This document shows positions 47,570 through 56,751 of a stretch of DNA of 64,000 nt, piece by piece; the stretch's first letter is position 1; the number at the start of each line of letters is the position of its first letter. Source of the stretch: Roseococcus pinisoli. GTDB lineage: Bacteria > Pseudomonadota > Alphaproteobacteria > Acetobacterales > Acetobacteraceae. The stretch covers positions 310,001-374,000 of the forward strand of contig NZ_JAHCDA010000004.1 in assembly GCF_018413645.1 (NCBI RefSeq), written 5' to 3'. The position numbers and the translations under genes were made by a program. The notes beneath the pieces were generated by a model. It did not search any database, was not told the origin of the DNA, and saw only the letters and a program-made list of their open reading frames with translations.

Positions 47570-48004
47570 TCAGCCCTCCACCACGGTCATGCCCATCGAG
47601 CGGGCGGATCCGGCCAGCATGCGAACGGCACTCTCGATATCGGTGCAGTTCATGTCCTTCATCTTGACCTTGGCGATCTCGGCCAGCTGGGACTTCGTCA
47701 CGCGGCCGGAGGTCGCGCCCTTGCCCGGGGTCGTGCTGCCCTTCTCGATCTTCGCCGCCTTCAGCAGGAAGAAGGTGTTAGGCGGGGTCTTCGTGATGAA
47801 GGAGAAGCTGCGGTCCGTGTACGCGGTGATCACGACCGGCGTCGGCGTGCCGGGCTCGATCTGCTGCGTCGCCGCGTTGAATTCCTTCACGAACTGCATG
47901 ATGTTCAGGCCGCGCTGACCGAGCGCGGGACCGACGGGCGGCGAAGGGTTCGCCTTGCCGGCCGGGATCTGCAGCTTGATATAGCCGGCGATCTTCTTTG
48001 CCAT
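47570..48004 (-). CDS. rplK: 50S ribosomal protein L11
   Basis: 144 residues from ATG at 48004, with GAGAGGAC before it. [20 protein letters not shown] and [20 protein letters not shown] are diagnostic; the proline-rich N-domain is the thiostrepton and RelA-related site. A TTG two codons earlier is an unlikely start. Confidence 0.98.
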   Translation of the reverse strand: MAKKIAGYIKLQIPAGKANPSPPVGPALGQRGLNIMQFVKEFNAATQQIEPGTPTPVVITAYTDRSFSFITKTPPNTFFLLKAAKIEKGSTTPGKGATSGRVTKSQLAEIAKVKMKDMNCTDIESAVRMLAGSARSMGMTVVEG

Positions 48005-48342
48005 TACCAAGTCCTCTCACAATGTGGAGAGACCCGTGGTGCCGTCGGTCCCTCGGCCTCGTCAGCCGGTGAACCTCCCACGTTTCTCTACGGCCGAAGG
48101 GCGAGCCCCTCACCGGAAGGCGGGCCTTTATAGGGATGCGGCGCGGCTGTCGAGCCCCCTCCCCTTGGCAGCAGGCTTCGGGAGGGCTTGGGCGCCATGC
48201 GCCACGCACATGCCGGCGAAAGCTCTTCGGGGACGGGCCCCGATTCGCGCCGGAAGGCGTGGCCGGCGATCGGCAGGGCCCGAACATGGCTGCGGGGCCC
48301 TGAAGGCCCCGCGCGCATGACAGTCCAGCAAACTGGAGAAGC
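48005..48342 (-). promoter_or_regulatory. nusG-rplK intergenic region (L11 operon leader)
   Basis: A 338-base stretch without a gene. Nearest nusG is a stable hairpin (48292-48312). Just before rplK, CTCTC and GAGAG enclose CACATTGT and place the rplK ribosome binding site at the foot of a stem, a layout suited to L1-type translational repression. No convincing -35/-10 pair was seen. Confidence 0.4.
48292..48312 (-). terminator. Hairpin after nusG
   Basis: GCGGGGCC and GGCCCCGC form an 8-base perfect stem with a 5-base loop, 30 bases beyond the nusG stop. No U-run follows, so it could be a partial terminator or a processing barrier between secE-nusG and rplK. Confidence 0.5.
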
Positions 48343-48879
48343 CTAGAGCTTCTCGACCTGGCTGTATTCGAGCTCCACCGGGGTGGAGCGACCGAAGATC
48401 GAGACGCTGACCTTGAGGCGCCCCTTCTCCTCGTCGACTTCCTCCACCGTGCCGTTGAAGCTGGTGAAGGGGCCGTCGGAGACGCGGACCTGCTCGCCGA
48501 CCTCGAAGAGCACTGCCGGACGGCGGGGCTTCTCGGCGCCCTCGACCATGGCGTTGACGATGCGCATCGCCTCGGCCTCGGTGATGGGCTGCGGCTTGTT
48601 GCGCGCGCCGAGGAAGCCCGTGACCTTCGGCGTGTCCCGCACGAGGTGCCAAGTATCGTCGGTCATCTCCATCTTCACCAGCACATAGCCGGGGAAGAAC
48701 TTCCGTTCGGTGTCGACCTTCTGGCCGCGGCGGACTTCCACGACCTGCTCGGTGGGAACGAGGATGTCCTCGATCCGGTCGGCGAGGCCCGACTGGGCGG
48801 CCTGCGCGCGAATCTGCTCAGCGATCTTCTTCTCGAAGCCCGAGTAGACGTGCACGACATACCAACGCTTATCGGCCAT
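48343..48879 (-). CDS. nusG: Transcription termination/antitermination factor NusG
   Basis: 178 residues from ATG at 48879. The NGN domain starts [19 protein letters not shown] and includes [20 protein letters not shown]; the C-terminal KOW domain is [20 protein letters not shown]. NusG links RNA polymerase to Rho or to S10 of the trailing ribosome. It follows secE by 87 bases. Confidence 0.98.
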   Translation of the reverse strand: MADKRWYVVHVYSGFEKKIAEQIRAQAAQSGLADRIEDILVPTEQVVEVRRGQKVDTERKFFPGYVLVKMEMTDDTWHLVRDTPKVTGFLGARNKPQPITEAEAMRIVNAMVEGAEKPRRPAVLFEVGEQVRVSDGPFTSFNGTVEEVDEEKGRLKVSVSIFGRSTPVELEYSQVEKL

Positions 48880-48966
48880 CGGCCAGAACCTCGCTTCGCC
48901 GTCCGGGGACCCCAGAGGACGGCCCAATGGCCACCCGGACTCTACGATTGAATTGTTGCGCCTTTG

Positions 48967-49158
48967 CTAAAGCCCGAAGACCCAGCGCATGGCAAGCTGG
49001 ATGATCTGGTCCGCCACCAGGAAGAAGATCGCCGCAAGCGACGACAGGGCCAGCACGAGGCCGGTCGTGATCAAGGTCTCGCGACGCGAGGGCCAGGTGA
49101 CCTTCGCGACTTCCTGACGAACTTCCCGGGAGAACTGGACGGGATCGAGCTTGGCCAA
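48967..49158 (-). CDS. secE: Preprotein translocase subunit SecE
   Basis: 63 residues, the short one-helix form. DPVQFSREVRQEVAKVTWPS is the amphipathic helix with the conserved K-V-T-W-P-S, followed by a single membrane span (TTGLVLALSSLAAIFFLVAD). It clamps the two halves of SecY. Confidence 0.97.
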   Translation of the reverse strand: MAKLDPVQFSREVRQEVAKVTWPSRRETLITTGLVLALSSLAAIFFLVADQIIQLAMRWVFGL

Positions 49159-49322
49159 AACTTCGTGTTCCTGACTGTGCCGCTACGGGGAACTCCCTGG
49201 CGGCGGTCCCCTGAAAGCATGTCGGCGGCCGCCTTGCAATGCGTGCCGCCGGATCAAGGCCTTCTGTGGGCCCGATTCACGCCTTCGGCGAAAACGCCGT
49301 CGACGATCGGGCCGGGGAAAGG

Positions 49323-49399
49323 TGGCAGGGGCGGAGGGTCTCGAACCCACAACCTCCGGTTTTGGAGACCGGCACTCTAGCCAATTGAGCTACGCCCCT
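49323..49399 (-). tRNA. trnW: tRNA-Trp (anticodon CCA)
   Basis: On the minus strand AGGGGCG opens the acceptor stem and CGCCCCT closes it. The D-loop is AATTGGCTA, the anticodon loop is CTCCAAA with CCA at 49363-49365, and TTCGAGA is the T-loop. G73 and an encoded CCA follow. 77 nucleotides. It lies between tuf and secE as in the classical tufB cluster. Confidence 0.96.
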
Positions 49400-49487
49400 A
49401 TTAGTCCCGCACTAAGCGCCCCGGGCCTTCCCGCTTCCGTTCCGAGGAACCTGAAGCTTTCCGACCCGGCGGCCGTACGGATAACCG

Positions 49488-49515
49488 AACCCGGCGCGAT
49501 GTCCAGCGCCGGGTT
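49488..49515 (-). terminator. Strong hairpin after the second tuf gene
   Basis: AACCCGGCGC and GCGCCGGGTT form a perfect 10-base stem with an 8-base loop, 8 bases after the tuf stop. The A/T-run lies between the tuf stop and the stem, not after the stem in the direction of transcription. It may therefore be a processing or stability element rather than a true terminator. Confidence 0.5.
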
Positions 49516-49523
49516 GAAAAAAA

Positions 49524-50711
<1,188 letters not shown>

Positions 50712-50803
50712 CGCCAGGTCCCGCTCCGAGAATTGATCGTTCCAGAAGCCGCCTTGGCGCAAGGCAGCGCGATGGGAGCACCACCGCCCATCTCTGTGGA
50801 GAG

Positions 50804-50877
50804 TGGAGCGGGTGAGGGGAATCGAACCCCCGTAGCCAGCTTGGAAGGCTGGTGCTCTACCATTGAGCTACACCCGC
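50804..50877 (-). tRNA. trnG: tRNA-Gly (anticodon TCC)
   Basis: The minus strand starts GCGGGTGTAGCTCAATGGTA; the anticodon loop CTTCCAA has TCC at 50843-50845; the T arm is GGGGGTTCGATTCCCCT-like and the acceptor closes with CACCCGC, T73 and an encoded CCA. 74 nucleotides. Confidence 0.96.
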
Positions 50878-50945
50878 GCCTGGGCGGATTGTCGCTAGTC
50901 AGGAGCGCCACCGCAAGCGGTGAGCCCACTATCCATCGGGGAATA

Positions 50946-51028
50946 TGGAGGGGGCTGGATTCGAACCAGCGTAGGCGCAAGCCAACGGATTTACAGTCCG
51001 TCCCCTTTAGCCACTCGGGCACCCCTCC
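50946..51028 (-). tRNA. trnY: tRNA-Tyr (anticodon GTA)
   Basis: A class II tRNA with a long variable arm. The minus strand opens GGAGGGGTGCCCGAGTGGCT; the loop CTGTAAA has GTA at 50992-50994; GCTGGTTCGAATCCAGC is the T arm and CCCCTCC closes the acceptor. A73 is followed by TAT, so CCA is not encoded, unlike the other three tRNAs here. Confidence 0.95.
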
Positions 51029-51076
51029 TCAGTAACTAGGCGCGCTTTCGCTCGCCTGACCGATGGAAGCGGGCGC

Positions 51077-51105
51077 GTTCAAGCGTGTTCGCGGGCCGCT
51101 GTCAA
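51077..51105 (-). promoter_or_regulatory. Predicted promoter of the tRNA-Tyr/tRNA-Gly/tuf transcript
   Basis: On the minus strand a consensus TTGACA (51105-51100) and TTGAAC (51082-51077) are 17 bases apart, about 50 bases ahead of tRNA-Tyr. The -35 box is perfect and the -10 box weak. A strong promoter is expected here for the head of the 30-kb block. Confidence 0.55.
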
Positions 51106-51146
51106 TCAGCCCCACGCGCTTCGCGGCAAACATGTGTCCCGAGGCG

Positions 51147-52274
51147 TCACAGCGGGCGCTCATCCACGATGACCCGGCCATCGGCAGGCAGGCTTCCCGG
51201 CGGGCGGAATTCCACCCTCCCCCGCAGGCCGGTCGCGGCCTGGAGTGCCGCGACGAGCGGCGCTTCCCCGCCCTCCCCGCCTTCCGCCAGCAGGCACATG
51301 GCGTCCGTCTCCCCCTCCCGCGTGATCACCAGCCGAAGTCGGCCAAGGCCGGGATTTGCCCGGGAGATGGCGGCGATCTGCTCCGGGCGGATGAACATGC
51401 CCTTCACCTTGGCGGTCTGGTCCGCCCGCCCCATCCAGCCCTTGATGCGCGCCCCTCCCGGCAGGAAGGCCGACATGTCGCCCGGCGAGAATCGCAGGAT
51501 CGGATGCCGGGGATCCAGGACGGAGACGACCACCTCGCCCACCTCGCCCTCCGGCAGCGGCTCCCCCGTCCCGGGCCGGACGATCTCCAGCACGATGCCC
51601 GGCGCCACCGCCATCCCGGGCGCGCCATCGGCCGTGGCATGGGCGATCAGGCCAAGCTCGGCCGTGCCATAGGCCTCGATGGCGAGAAGGCCGCGCGCCG
51701 CCACCCATTCCCGCAGCGAGGGCGGAAAGGCCGCGCCCGAGACCACGGCGCGGGTCAGGCAGGTCGCGTCCAGGCCTGCCTTGTCGGCGGCTTCCAGCAG
51801 GATCTTCAGGAAGTCCGGCGTGCCGGCATAGGCATTCGGCCGATAGGCCTCCAACACATGCAGCAGCGCCTCGGTATTGCCGGGGCCGCCGGGGATCACC
51901 GCCGCGCCCAGCTGCCGCGCCGCCGAATCGAAGATGAAGCCGCCGGGCGTGAGGTGGTAGGCGAAGCAGTTGAGGAGGATCGTGCCCGGACCGATTCCCG
52001 CCTCGCCCAGTGCCGGCGCGAAGCGCCAGGGGTCGGCGCGATCCGGCATGCCCTCGAAGATGGGCCCCGGCGAGGCGAAGAGGCGCGCGAATCCCTCGGG
52101 ACCGGGGGATAAGCCCCCGAAGGGAGGCGCGGCCTTCTGCAGGCCCGGCAGGTCGGATTTCCGGAGCACCGGCAGGTCGGCCAGGCGCACCGTCGCCGGA
52201 TCCACCTTGCCCAGATGCGCGGCCCAGCCCGACAAGGTGAGCGCCGTCCGCAGGGCCTCGGCCAAGCCTTCCAT
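51147..52274 (-). CDS. AMP-dependent ligase, phenylacetate-CoA ligase (PaaK)-like
   Basis: 375 residues from ATG at 52274, with GGGAGGAA before it. LPVLRKSDLPGLQKAAPPFG and a middle part YAGTPDFLKILLEAADKAGL, YGTAELGLIAH and PILRFSPGDMS follow the PaaK order of adenylate-forming enzymes. The C-terminal domain is short (RIKGWMGRADQTAKVKGMFI), so the protein is some 50 residues shorter than typical PaaK. It probably activates an aromatic or other carboxylic acid to its CoA thioester. No paa catabolic genes adjoin. Confidence 0.85.
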   Translation of the reverse strand: MEGLAEALRTALTLSGWAAHLGKVDPATVRLADLPVLRKSDLPGLQKAAPPFGGLSPGPEGFARLFASPGPIFEGMPDRADPWRFAPALGEAGIGPGTILLNCFAYHLTPGGFIFDSAARQLGAAVIPGGPGNTEALLHVLEAYRPNAYAGTPDFLKILLEAADKAGLDATCLTRAVVSGAAFPPSLREWVAARGLLAIEAYGTAELGLIAHATADGAPGMAVAPGIVLEIVRPGTGEPLPEGEVGEVVVSVLDPRHPILRFSPGDMSAFLPGGARIKGWMGRADQTAKVKGMFIRPEQIAAISRANPGLGRLRLVITREGETDAMCLLAEGGEGGEAPLVAALQAATGLRGRVEFRPPGSLPADGRVIVDERPL

Positions 52275-52445
52275 GTGGGTTCCTCCCTTTTGCCCGAGTC
52301 GGGCACGCCGCCGCCCCGATCGCAAGCGAAGTGTTCAGGAAGGAGGCGACGGAGCCCACGAATCGGCCCGATCAGGGGCCCCGGTGGTCTTGCACGCCCG
52401 CATCCGCGCCCTGATCCTGCCACCCGCACATTTCCGGAGCGCAGA

Positions 52446-53408
52446 ATGCCACGTCTCGTGACCCTCGCCGCCGCCCAGCTCGGCCCCATCCAGAAGGCGG
52501 AGGGCCGCGACGTCGCCGTCGGCCGCATGGTCCGCCTCATGGAGCGCGCGCATCAGCGCGGCGTGGAGGTCGTGGTCTTCCCCGAGCTCGCGCTGACCAC
52601 CTTCTTCCCGCGCTGGTATGAGGAGGACATCGCCAAGGCCGACAACTGGTACGAGCACGCGATGCCGTCCAACGAGACCGCGCCCCTCTTCGAGGCCGCC
52701 AAGAAGTACGGGATCGGCTTCCACCTCGGCTATGCGGAGAAGACGCCGGACGGCCGCCGCTTCAACACCGCCATCTACGTCCATCCCTCGGGCGAGATCG
52801 TGCTGAAGTACCGCAAGATCCACCTGCCGGGGCACAAGGAATACGACCCCATCCGCAAGGTGCAGCACCTCGAGAAGCGGTATTTCGAGGTGGGCGACCT
52901 GGGCTTCCCGGTCATCCGCGCCCCGGTCGGCCAGCAGGAGGCCAATATCGGCATGATGATCTGCAACGACCGCCGCTGGCCCGAGGCCTGGCGCGTCATG
53001 GGCCTGCAGCAGGTCGAGATCGTGATGCTCGGCTACAACACACCCAGCCTGAACATGGATAATCGCGGCTTCGAGGCGCACCACCTGCGCGTCGAGCATT
53101 CGCACCTCTCCATCCGCGCCGGCTGCTACCAGAACGCCTGCTTCGGCGTGGGCACGGCCAAGGGCGGCACAGAGGACGGGCACGAGCTCTTCGGCCATTC
53201 CATCATCGTGAACCCCTCGGGCGAGATCATGGCCCAGGCCACCACCTGGGACGACGAGCTGATCACCGCCGATTGCGACCTCGACACCTGCACCCTGGGG
53301 CGGACGACGATCTTCAACTTCGCCGCTCACCGCCGGCCGGAGGCTTATGGCCGCATCCTGGAGCAGGTGGGCAGCGAGGCGCCGAAGAGCTGGACGCCGT
53401 CCCGCTGA
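52446..53408 (+). CDS. N-carbamoyl-D-amino acid hydrolase
   Basis: 320 residues of the nitrilase superfamily. The order and wording closely follow the Agrobacterium D-carbamoylase: FPELALTTFFPRW, KYRKIHLPGHKEY, HLEKRYFEVGDLGFPV and MICNDRRWPEAWRVMGL. The catalytic triad is Glu47, Lys124 and Cys173. It hydrolyses N-carbamoyl-D-amino acids to the amino acid, CO2 and ammonia in the hydantoin/pyrimidine-type pathway. No hydantoinase gene is present in the window, so its natural substrate is open. It is divergent from the PaaK-like gene. Confidence 0.92.
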   Translation: MPRLVTLAAAQLGPIQKAEGRDVAVGRMVRLMERAHQRGVEVVVFPELALTTFFPRWYEEDIAKADNWYEHAMPSNETAPLFEAAKKYGIGFHLGYAEKTPDGRRFNTAIYVHPSGEIVLKYRKIHLPGHKEYDPIRKVQHLEKRYFEVGDLGFPVIRAPVGQQEANIGMMICNDRRWPEAWRVMGLQQVEIVMLGYNTPSLNMDNRGFEAHHLRVEHSHLSIRAGCYQNACFGVGTAKGGTEDGHELFGHSIIVNPSGEIMAQATTWDDELITADCDLDTCTLGRTTIFNFAAHRRPEAYGRILEQVGSEAPKSWTPSR

Positions 53409-53414
53409 TCGGAT

Positions 53415-53438
53415 GGCGGCCGCCCTCAGGCGGCCGCC
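53415..53438. terminator. Hairpin between convergent carbamoylase and PIG-L-like genes
   Basis: GGCGGCCGCC occurs twice with a 4-base spacer; since each copy is self-complementary it forms a 10-base stem whose loop contains the stop codon of the PIG-L-like gene. No T-run. Confidence 0.5.
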
Positions 53439-54187
53439 ACAACTCCCGATGCGGGTCGCAACAGCTGTCCCCGAAGGAGGCGTGCGATGGGCAGAACGTG
53501 GTCGCGATAGGTGACCACGGAGCTGTACCGCCCCTCGCGAACCCTCGCATGCCCAAAGGCCTCGTAGGCCGGCGGCTGCGGCAGTTCGTCCGGCCAGTCG
53601 AACCGGCAGGGCAGCAACCGCTCCCGGCCCAGGCAGGACGGATCGGCGGTAAGCAGACGGCGGGCCTCCTCGGCCAGGGGCGCATAGTCCAGGACCGCCT
53701 GGCGCTTGCGCGCCAGCGCCGCCCCATCCAGGGCCCAGGCTTCCTGTTCCGCTGCCTCCGGCGCCACGGTTTCCGTGAGGTCAAAGGTGCGGCGCTGAAC
53801 AGACGCCCCCAGCCGGGCGGCGACCCCATCGGCCAGGGCCGAGCACAGGTCGTGCATCGGATTATAACCCTCGACCGGATCGGCCACGACCAGCGACGGC
53901 GCGCCCGCCCTCCGCACTTCCGCGGTGATCTCCTCCAGCGCCGAGACGAAGGGCACCGCATCGCCCGCGTTGAGCGCGGCATACCAGGCGCGGTCCGGCT
54001 GCTTGCCGAAGACCGATCCACCGATGCGGGCGCCGGCGCGACGGATCGTCTCGACGGAATGGTCGGTGCGGGACCTTGCCTCGCCCCCCGAACCGTCCGT
54101 CAGGATGAAGACCAGCGGCCGCGTCCGCTCCATCCAGTGAAACAGGCGCAGCTCGTGGCCGGGATGGGCGAGGAGCAGCAGCGGCAT
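53426..54187 (-). CDS. PIG-L/LmbE-like protein with altered metal motif
   Basis: 253 residues from ATG at 54187, with AAGG upstream. The N-terminus LLLLAHPGHELRLFHWMERT followed by VFILTDGSG resembles the PIG-L/LmbE zinc deacetylases, in which the motif is A-H-P-D-D-E. Here the two aspartates are Gly10 and His11, while His8, Glu12 and a later N-P-M-H112-D remain. The enzyme may bind metal differently or have another chemistry. It is divergent from a glycosyltransferase with 54 bases between starts, suggesting a joint role in glycan or glycoconjugate synthesis. Confidence 0.65.
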   Translation of the reverse strand: MPLLLLAHPGHELRLFHWMERTRPLVFILTDGSGGEARSRTDHSVETIRRAGARIGGSVFGKQPDRAWYAALNAGDAVPFVSALEEITAEVRRAGAPSLVVADPVEGYNPMHDLCSALADGVAARLGASVQRRTFDLTETVAPEAAEQEAWALDGAALARKRQAVLDYAPLAEEARRLLTADPSCLGRERLLPCRFDWPDELPQPPAYEAFGHARVREGRYSSVVTYRDHVLPIARLLRGQLLRPASGVVAAA

Positions 54188-54241
54188 ACGGAACCTTATC
54201 GGCGAAAGATCTCCGGTAGCGCCGCGGCGAGGGTCGTGGCA

Positions 54242-55669
54242 ATGCGCAGCATGCCCTCGCCGCCGCTCACCGTTCTGCTGACCAACCTCTTCGTCGCGAA
54301 CAACACCGGCTCCGAGACGGTCACCGAGCTCTATGCCGACGGGCTCCGGCGCGCGGGGCATCGCCCCATCATCTATGCGCACCACCTCGGCCCACAGGCC
54401 GACCGCATGCGCGCCCGCGGGCACCGGCTCATCGATCGCCTCTCGGCACTGCCCGAGCGGCCCGACATCATCCACGCCCAGCACGGCCCGACGGCCATGG
54501 CCGCCATCGCCGCCCTGCCCGGCATGCCGGCCATCTTCCTCTGCCACAGCGCGCAGTTCGAGGTGGAGGCACCGCCCGCCCATCCGCAGATCCGGCATGT
54601 CATCGCGGTCGACGAGCTCTGCCGCGACCGCTGCCTCGCCCGCGGCGTGCCGCCCTCGCTCATCTCGATGGAGCTCAACCCCATCGATCCGGAGCGCCTG
54701 CACCTCCGCGGCCCCCTCCCCGCCCGGCCGGCGCGCGCCCTGCTGCTCACCAAGAATCTTGGCCATCAAAGGGCGATCCGTGCCGCCTGCGAGGCCGCGG
54801 GCATCGCCCTGGAGGAGCTCGGCCCGGCCAGCGGAAGGGTCAGTGCCTCGCTGGAAGCCGAGCTCCCCCGTTTCGACCTGGTCTTCGCAACGGCGCGCAT
54901 GGCGCTGGAAGCCGCGGCGACCGGCTGCGCCGTCATCGTGTGCGATGCCCGGGGCTTCGCGGGCCTTCTGACGGAGGCGCGGCTGGAGGCCTGGCGGCGG
55001 CTCAATTTCGGCGCGGGCCTCCTGGCACGCCCGGTCACCGAGACGGCCGTCGCCGAGGCCCTCGCCGCCTATGATCCCGGGGATGCCGGCCGTGTCGCCG
55101 CAAGGCTGCGCGCGGAAGCCCGGCTGGAGGACTGCATCGACCGGCTGGTGGCGCGATACCGCGAGGCGATGGCGGAGCCGCCACCCACCTCCGCCGAGGC
55201 CGCCGCCGCGCTGGCGGCCTGGATGGAGGACAATGTGCCGAGCGCCGAGCCGCGGAACTGGATGACCGTCGCCCGGGAGATGCATGGCCTCGAGGGCACG
55301 TCCTTCGAGCTTGCGGTCCGCGCCGCGGAGGACCGGTTGGCACGGGAGATGGAGGCGGGCTTCGCACGGCTGGGGGACGGCGTTGTTTCGGCGCAGGTTG
55401 CCGAGGCCCGGTTGTTCCAGGCCATGGAGTCCGGATCCGTCCAATGGCGGGAGGAGCTGGGCGTAACGGCGGCCCAGCACCATCTCCAACTGGAGGAGCG
55501 TATCGCCGGGCTGGAGCGCCAGCTCGCCGAAGCGGTCGATCGGCTGAGCGCCCCAGGACGAATCGAGCGCCTGGTGCGCAGCACCTATCGGCGCGTGGTG
55601 CCACTCTCCCTCCGGCGGCCGCTGCACGATCTGCGGCGCAGCTTCACCGAAAGAGACGGCCGGCCGTAG
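54242..55669 (+). CDS. Glycosyltransferase (GT-B-like) with helical C-terminal tail
   Basis: 475 residues. Residues 1 to about 300 look like a GT-B enzyme: LTVLLTNLFVANNTGSETVT, DIIHAQHGPTAMAAIAALPG and AARMALEAAATGCAVIVCDA-like sequence (ARMALEAAATGCAVIVCDAR), the usual nucleotide-sugar region. From about 330 on, the protein is helical and charged (EERIAGLERQLAEAVDRLS), a probable coiled coil, ending in a basic stretch. Starts at 54242 or 54251 are both possible. A much longer frame upstream is a shadow of the opposite-strand gene. Donor and acceptor are unknown. Confidence 0.75.
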   Translation: MRSMPSPPLTVLLTNLFVANNTGSETVTELYADGLRRAGHRPIIYAHHLGPQADRMRARGHRLIDRLSALPERPDIIHAQHGPTAMAAIAALPGMPAIFLCHSAQFEVEAPPAHPQIRHVIAVDELCRDRCLARGVPPSLISMELNPIDPERLHLRGPLPARPARALLLTKNLGHQRAIRAACEAAGIALEELGPASGRVSASLEAELPRFDLVFATARMALEAAATGCAVIVCDARGFAGLLTEARLEAWRRLNFGAGLLARPVTETAVAEALAAYDPGDAGRVAARLRAEARLEDCIDRLVARYREAMAEPPPTSAEAAAALAAWMEDNVPSAEPRNWMTVAREMHGLEGTSFELAVRAAEDRLAREMEAGFARLGDGVVSAQVAEARLFQAMESGSVQWREELGVTAAQHHLQLEERIAGLERQLAEAVDRLSAPGRIERLVRSTYRRVVPLSLRRPLHDLRRSFTERDGRP

Positions 55670-55680
55670 CCCCGGCCGTC
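55655..55680. terminator. Bidirectional hairpin between glycosyltransferase gene and epmA
   Basis: GACGGCCGG and CCGGCCGTC form a 9-base perfect stem with an 8-base loop that overlaps the glycosyltransferase stop codon and ends 2 bases before the epmA stop. A terminator for both convergent genes is likely. Confidence 0.6.
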
Positions 55681-55681
55681 C

Positions 55682-56713
55682 TCAGCCGTAGGGGAAGCCC
55701 CCCAACCAGAGCACATCCTCGATCCGCCGCGCGCCGCTCGCCAGCATGGCCAGTCGGTCGAAGCCGAGCGCGATGCCCGAGCCCGCCGGCATGCCCTGCG
55801 CCAGGGCGGCCAGGAAGTCGGCGTCCACCGGCCAGGAATTCTCGGCGCCGTAGAGCCGCTCGCGCTCGGCCACGTCATGGGCGAAGCGCGCCGCCTGCTC
55901 TTCCACGTCGGTCAGCTCGTCGAAGGCATTGGCCAGCTCCACCCCGGCCGCGAAAAGCTCGAAGCGCAGGGCCACGCGCGGGTCGGACGGGTCGCGGCGG
56001 GCCAGAGCCGCCTGGGGTGCGGGCCAATGGGTCAGGAAACTCGCGCGCTCACGGCCCAGGCGCGGCTCCACATGCTCCAGCAGGAGGCGGAAGAAGGCCT
56101 CTTCCCAGCTCTCGTCGTCGCGCGCGCCGAGTGCTGCGGCATCCCCCGTGCCGTCCTCCCGGATGGAGGCCAGGACGTCGATGCCGACCCATTTGTGAAA
56201 GGCCTCGGCCACGGTGATGCGCTCGAAGGCCAGAGCGAGGTCGGTCGTCACCTCCTCATGGGCGACCAGCCGCGGGCAGAGCCGGCGGACCAGCGCCTCC
56301 GTCTCGTCCATCAGCCCGTCGAGGGCGAGGCCGGGGCGGTACCATTCCAGCATGGTGAATTCGGGCGCGTGGCGGCTGCCGATCTCGCCATTGCGCCAGA
56401 CCCGCGCCAGCTCGAAGACCGGCCCCGCGCCGCCCACCAGCAATCGCTTCAGCGCCAGCTCGGGTGAGGTGCGCAGCCACAGCTTGCGGCGCTCCCCCTG
56501 GCCCAGATGCGGGTCGAACTCGGCGGAAAAACCGCGCAAATGCACCTCCATGCCCGGTGCCGGCACCAGGCAGGGGGTCTCGACCTCGCGATAGCCGCGG
56601 GCGGTAAACCAGGCCCGGGTTTCCGCCGTCAGCCGGGCGCGGGCCTCCAGGAAGGGCAGGCGCGCGGCGAGGCGCTCGGGATGCCAGGGCGGGGACGCGG
56701 GCGTGTTCGACAT
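55682..56713 (-). CDS. epmA: Elongation factor P lysine ligase EpmA
   Basis: 343 residues, a class II lysyl-tRNA-synthetase-like catalytic core without the anticodon-binding domain. ETPCLVPAPGMEVHLRGF, LRTSPELALKRLLVGGAGPV, ARVWRNGEIGSRHAPEFTML and GIALGFDRLAML are class II motifs 1 to 3. EpmA attaches (R)-beta-lysine to a lysine of EF-P so that ribosomes pass polyproline. It is divergent from epmB, its pathway partner, with 38 bases between starts. Confidence 0.95.
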   Translation of the reverse strand: MSNTPASPPWHPERLAARLPFLEARARLTAETRAWFTARGYREVETPCLVPAPGMEVHLRGFSAEFDPHLGQGERRKLWLRTSPELALKRLLVGGAGPVFELARVWRNGEIGSRHAPEFTMLEWYRPGLALDGLMDETEALVRRLCPRLVAHEEVTTDLALAFERITVAEAFHKWVGIDVLASIREDGTGDAAALGARDDESWEEAFFRLLLEHVEPRLGRERASFLTHWPAPQAALARRDPSDPRVALRFELFAAGVELANAFDELTDVEEQAARFAHDVAERERLYGAENSWPVDADFLAALAQGMPAGSGIALGFDRLAMLASGARRIEDVLWLGGFPYG

Positions 56714-56751
56714 TGCGTTAGGGGGCTTAACAGGGCAGAGCCTGCCTCGCC

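Noticed and set aside
53426-55627. 733-codon minus-strand frame including the PIG-L-like protein
   Set aside because: Only the last 253 codons show family similarity; the rest is antisense to the glycosyltransferase gene.
53273-55669. 798-codon plus-strand frame including the glycosyltransferase
   Set aside because: The first 323 codons overlap the end of the carbamoylase gene and the opposite-strand PIG-L-like gene; homology begins at 54242.
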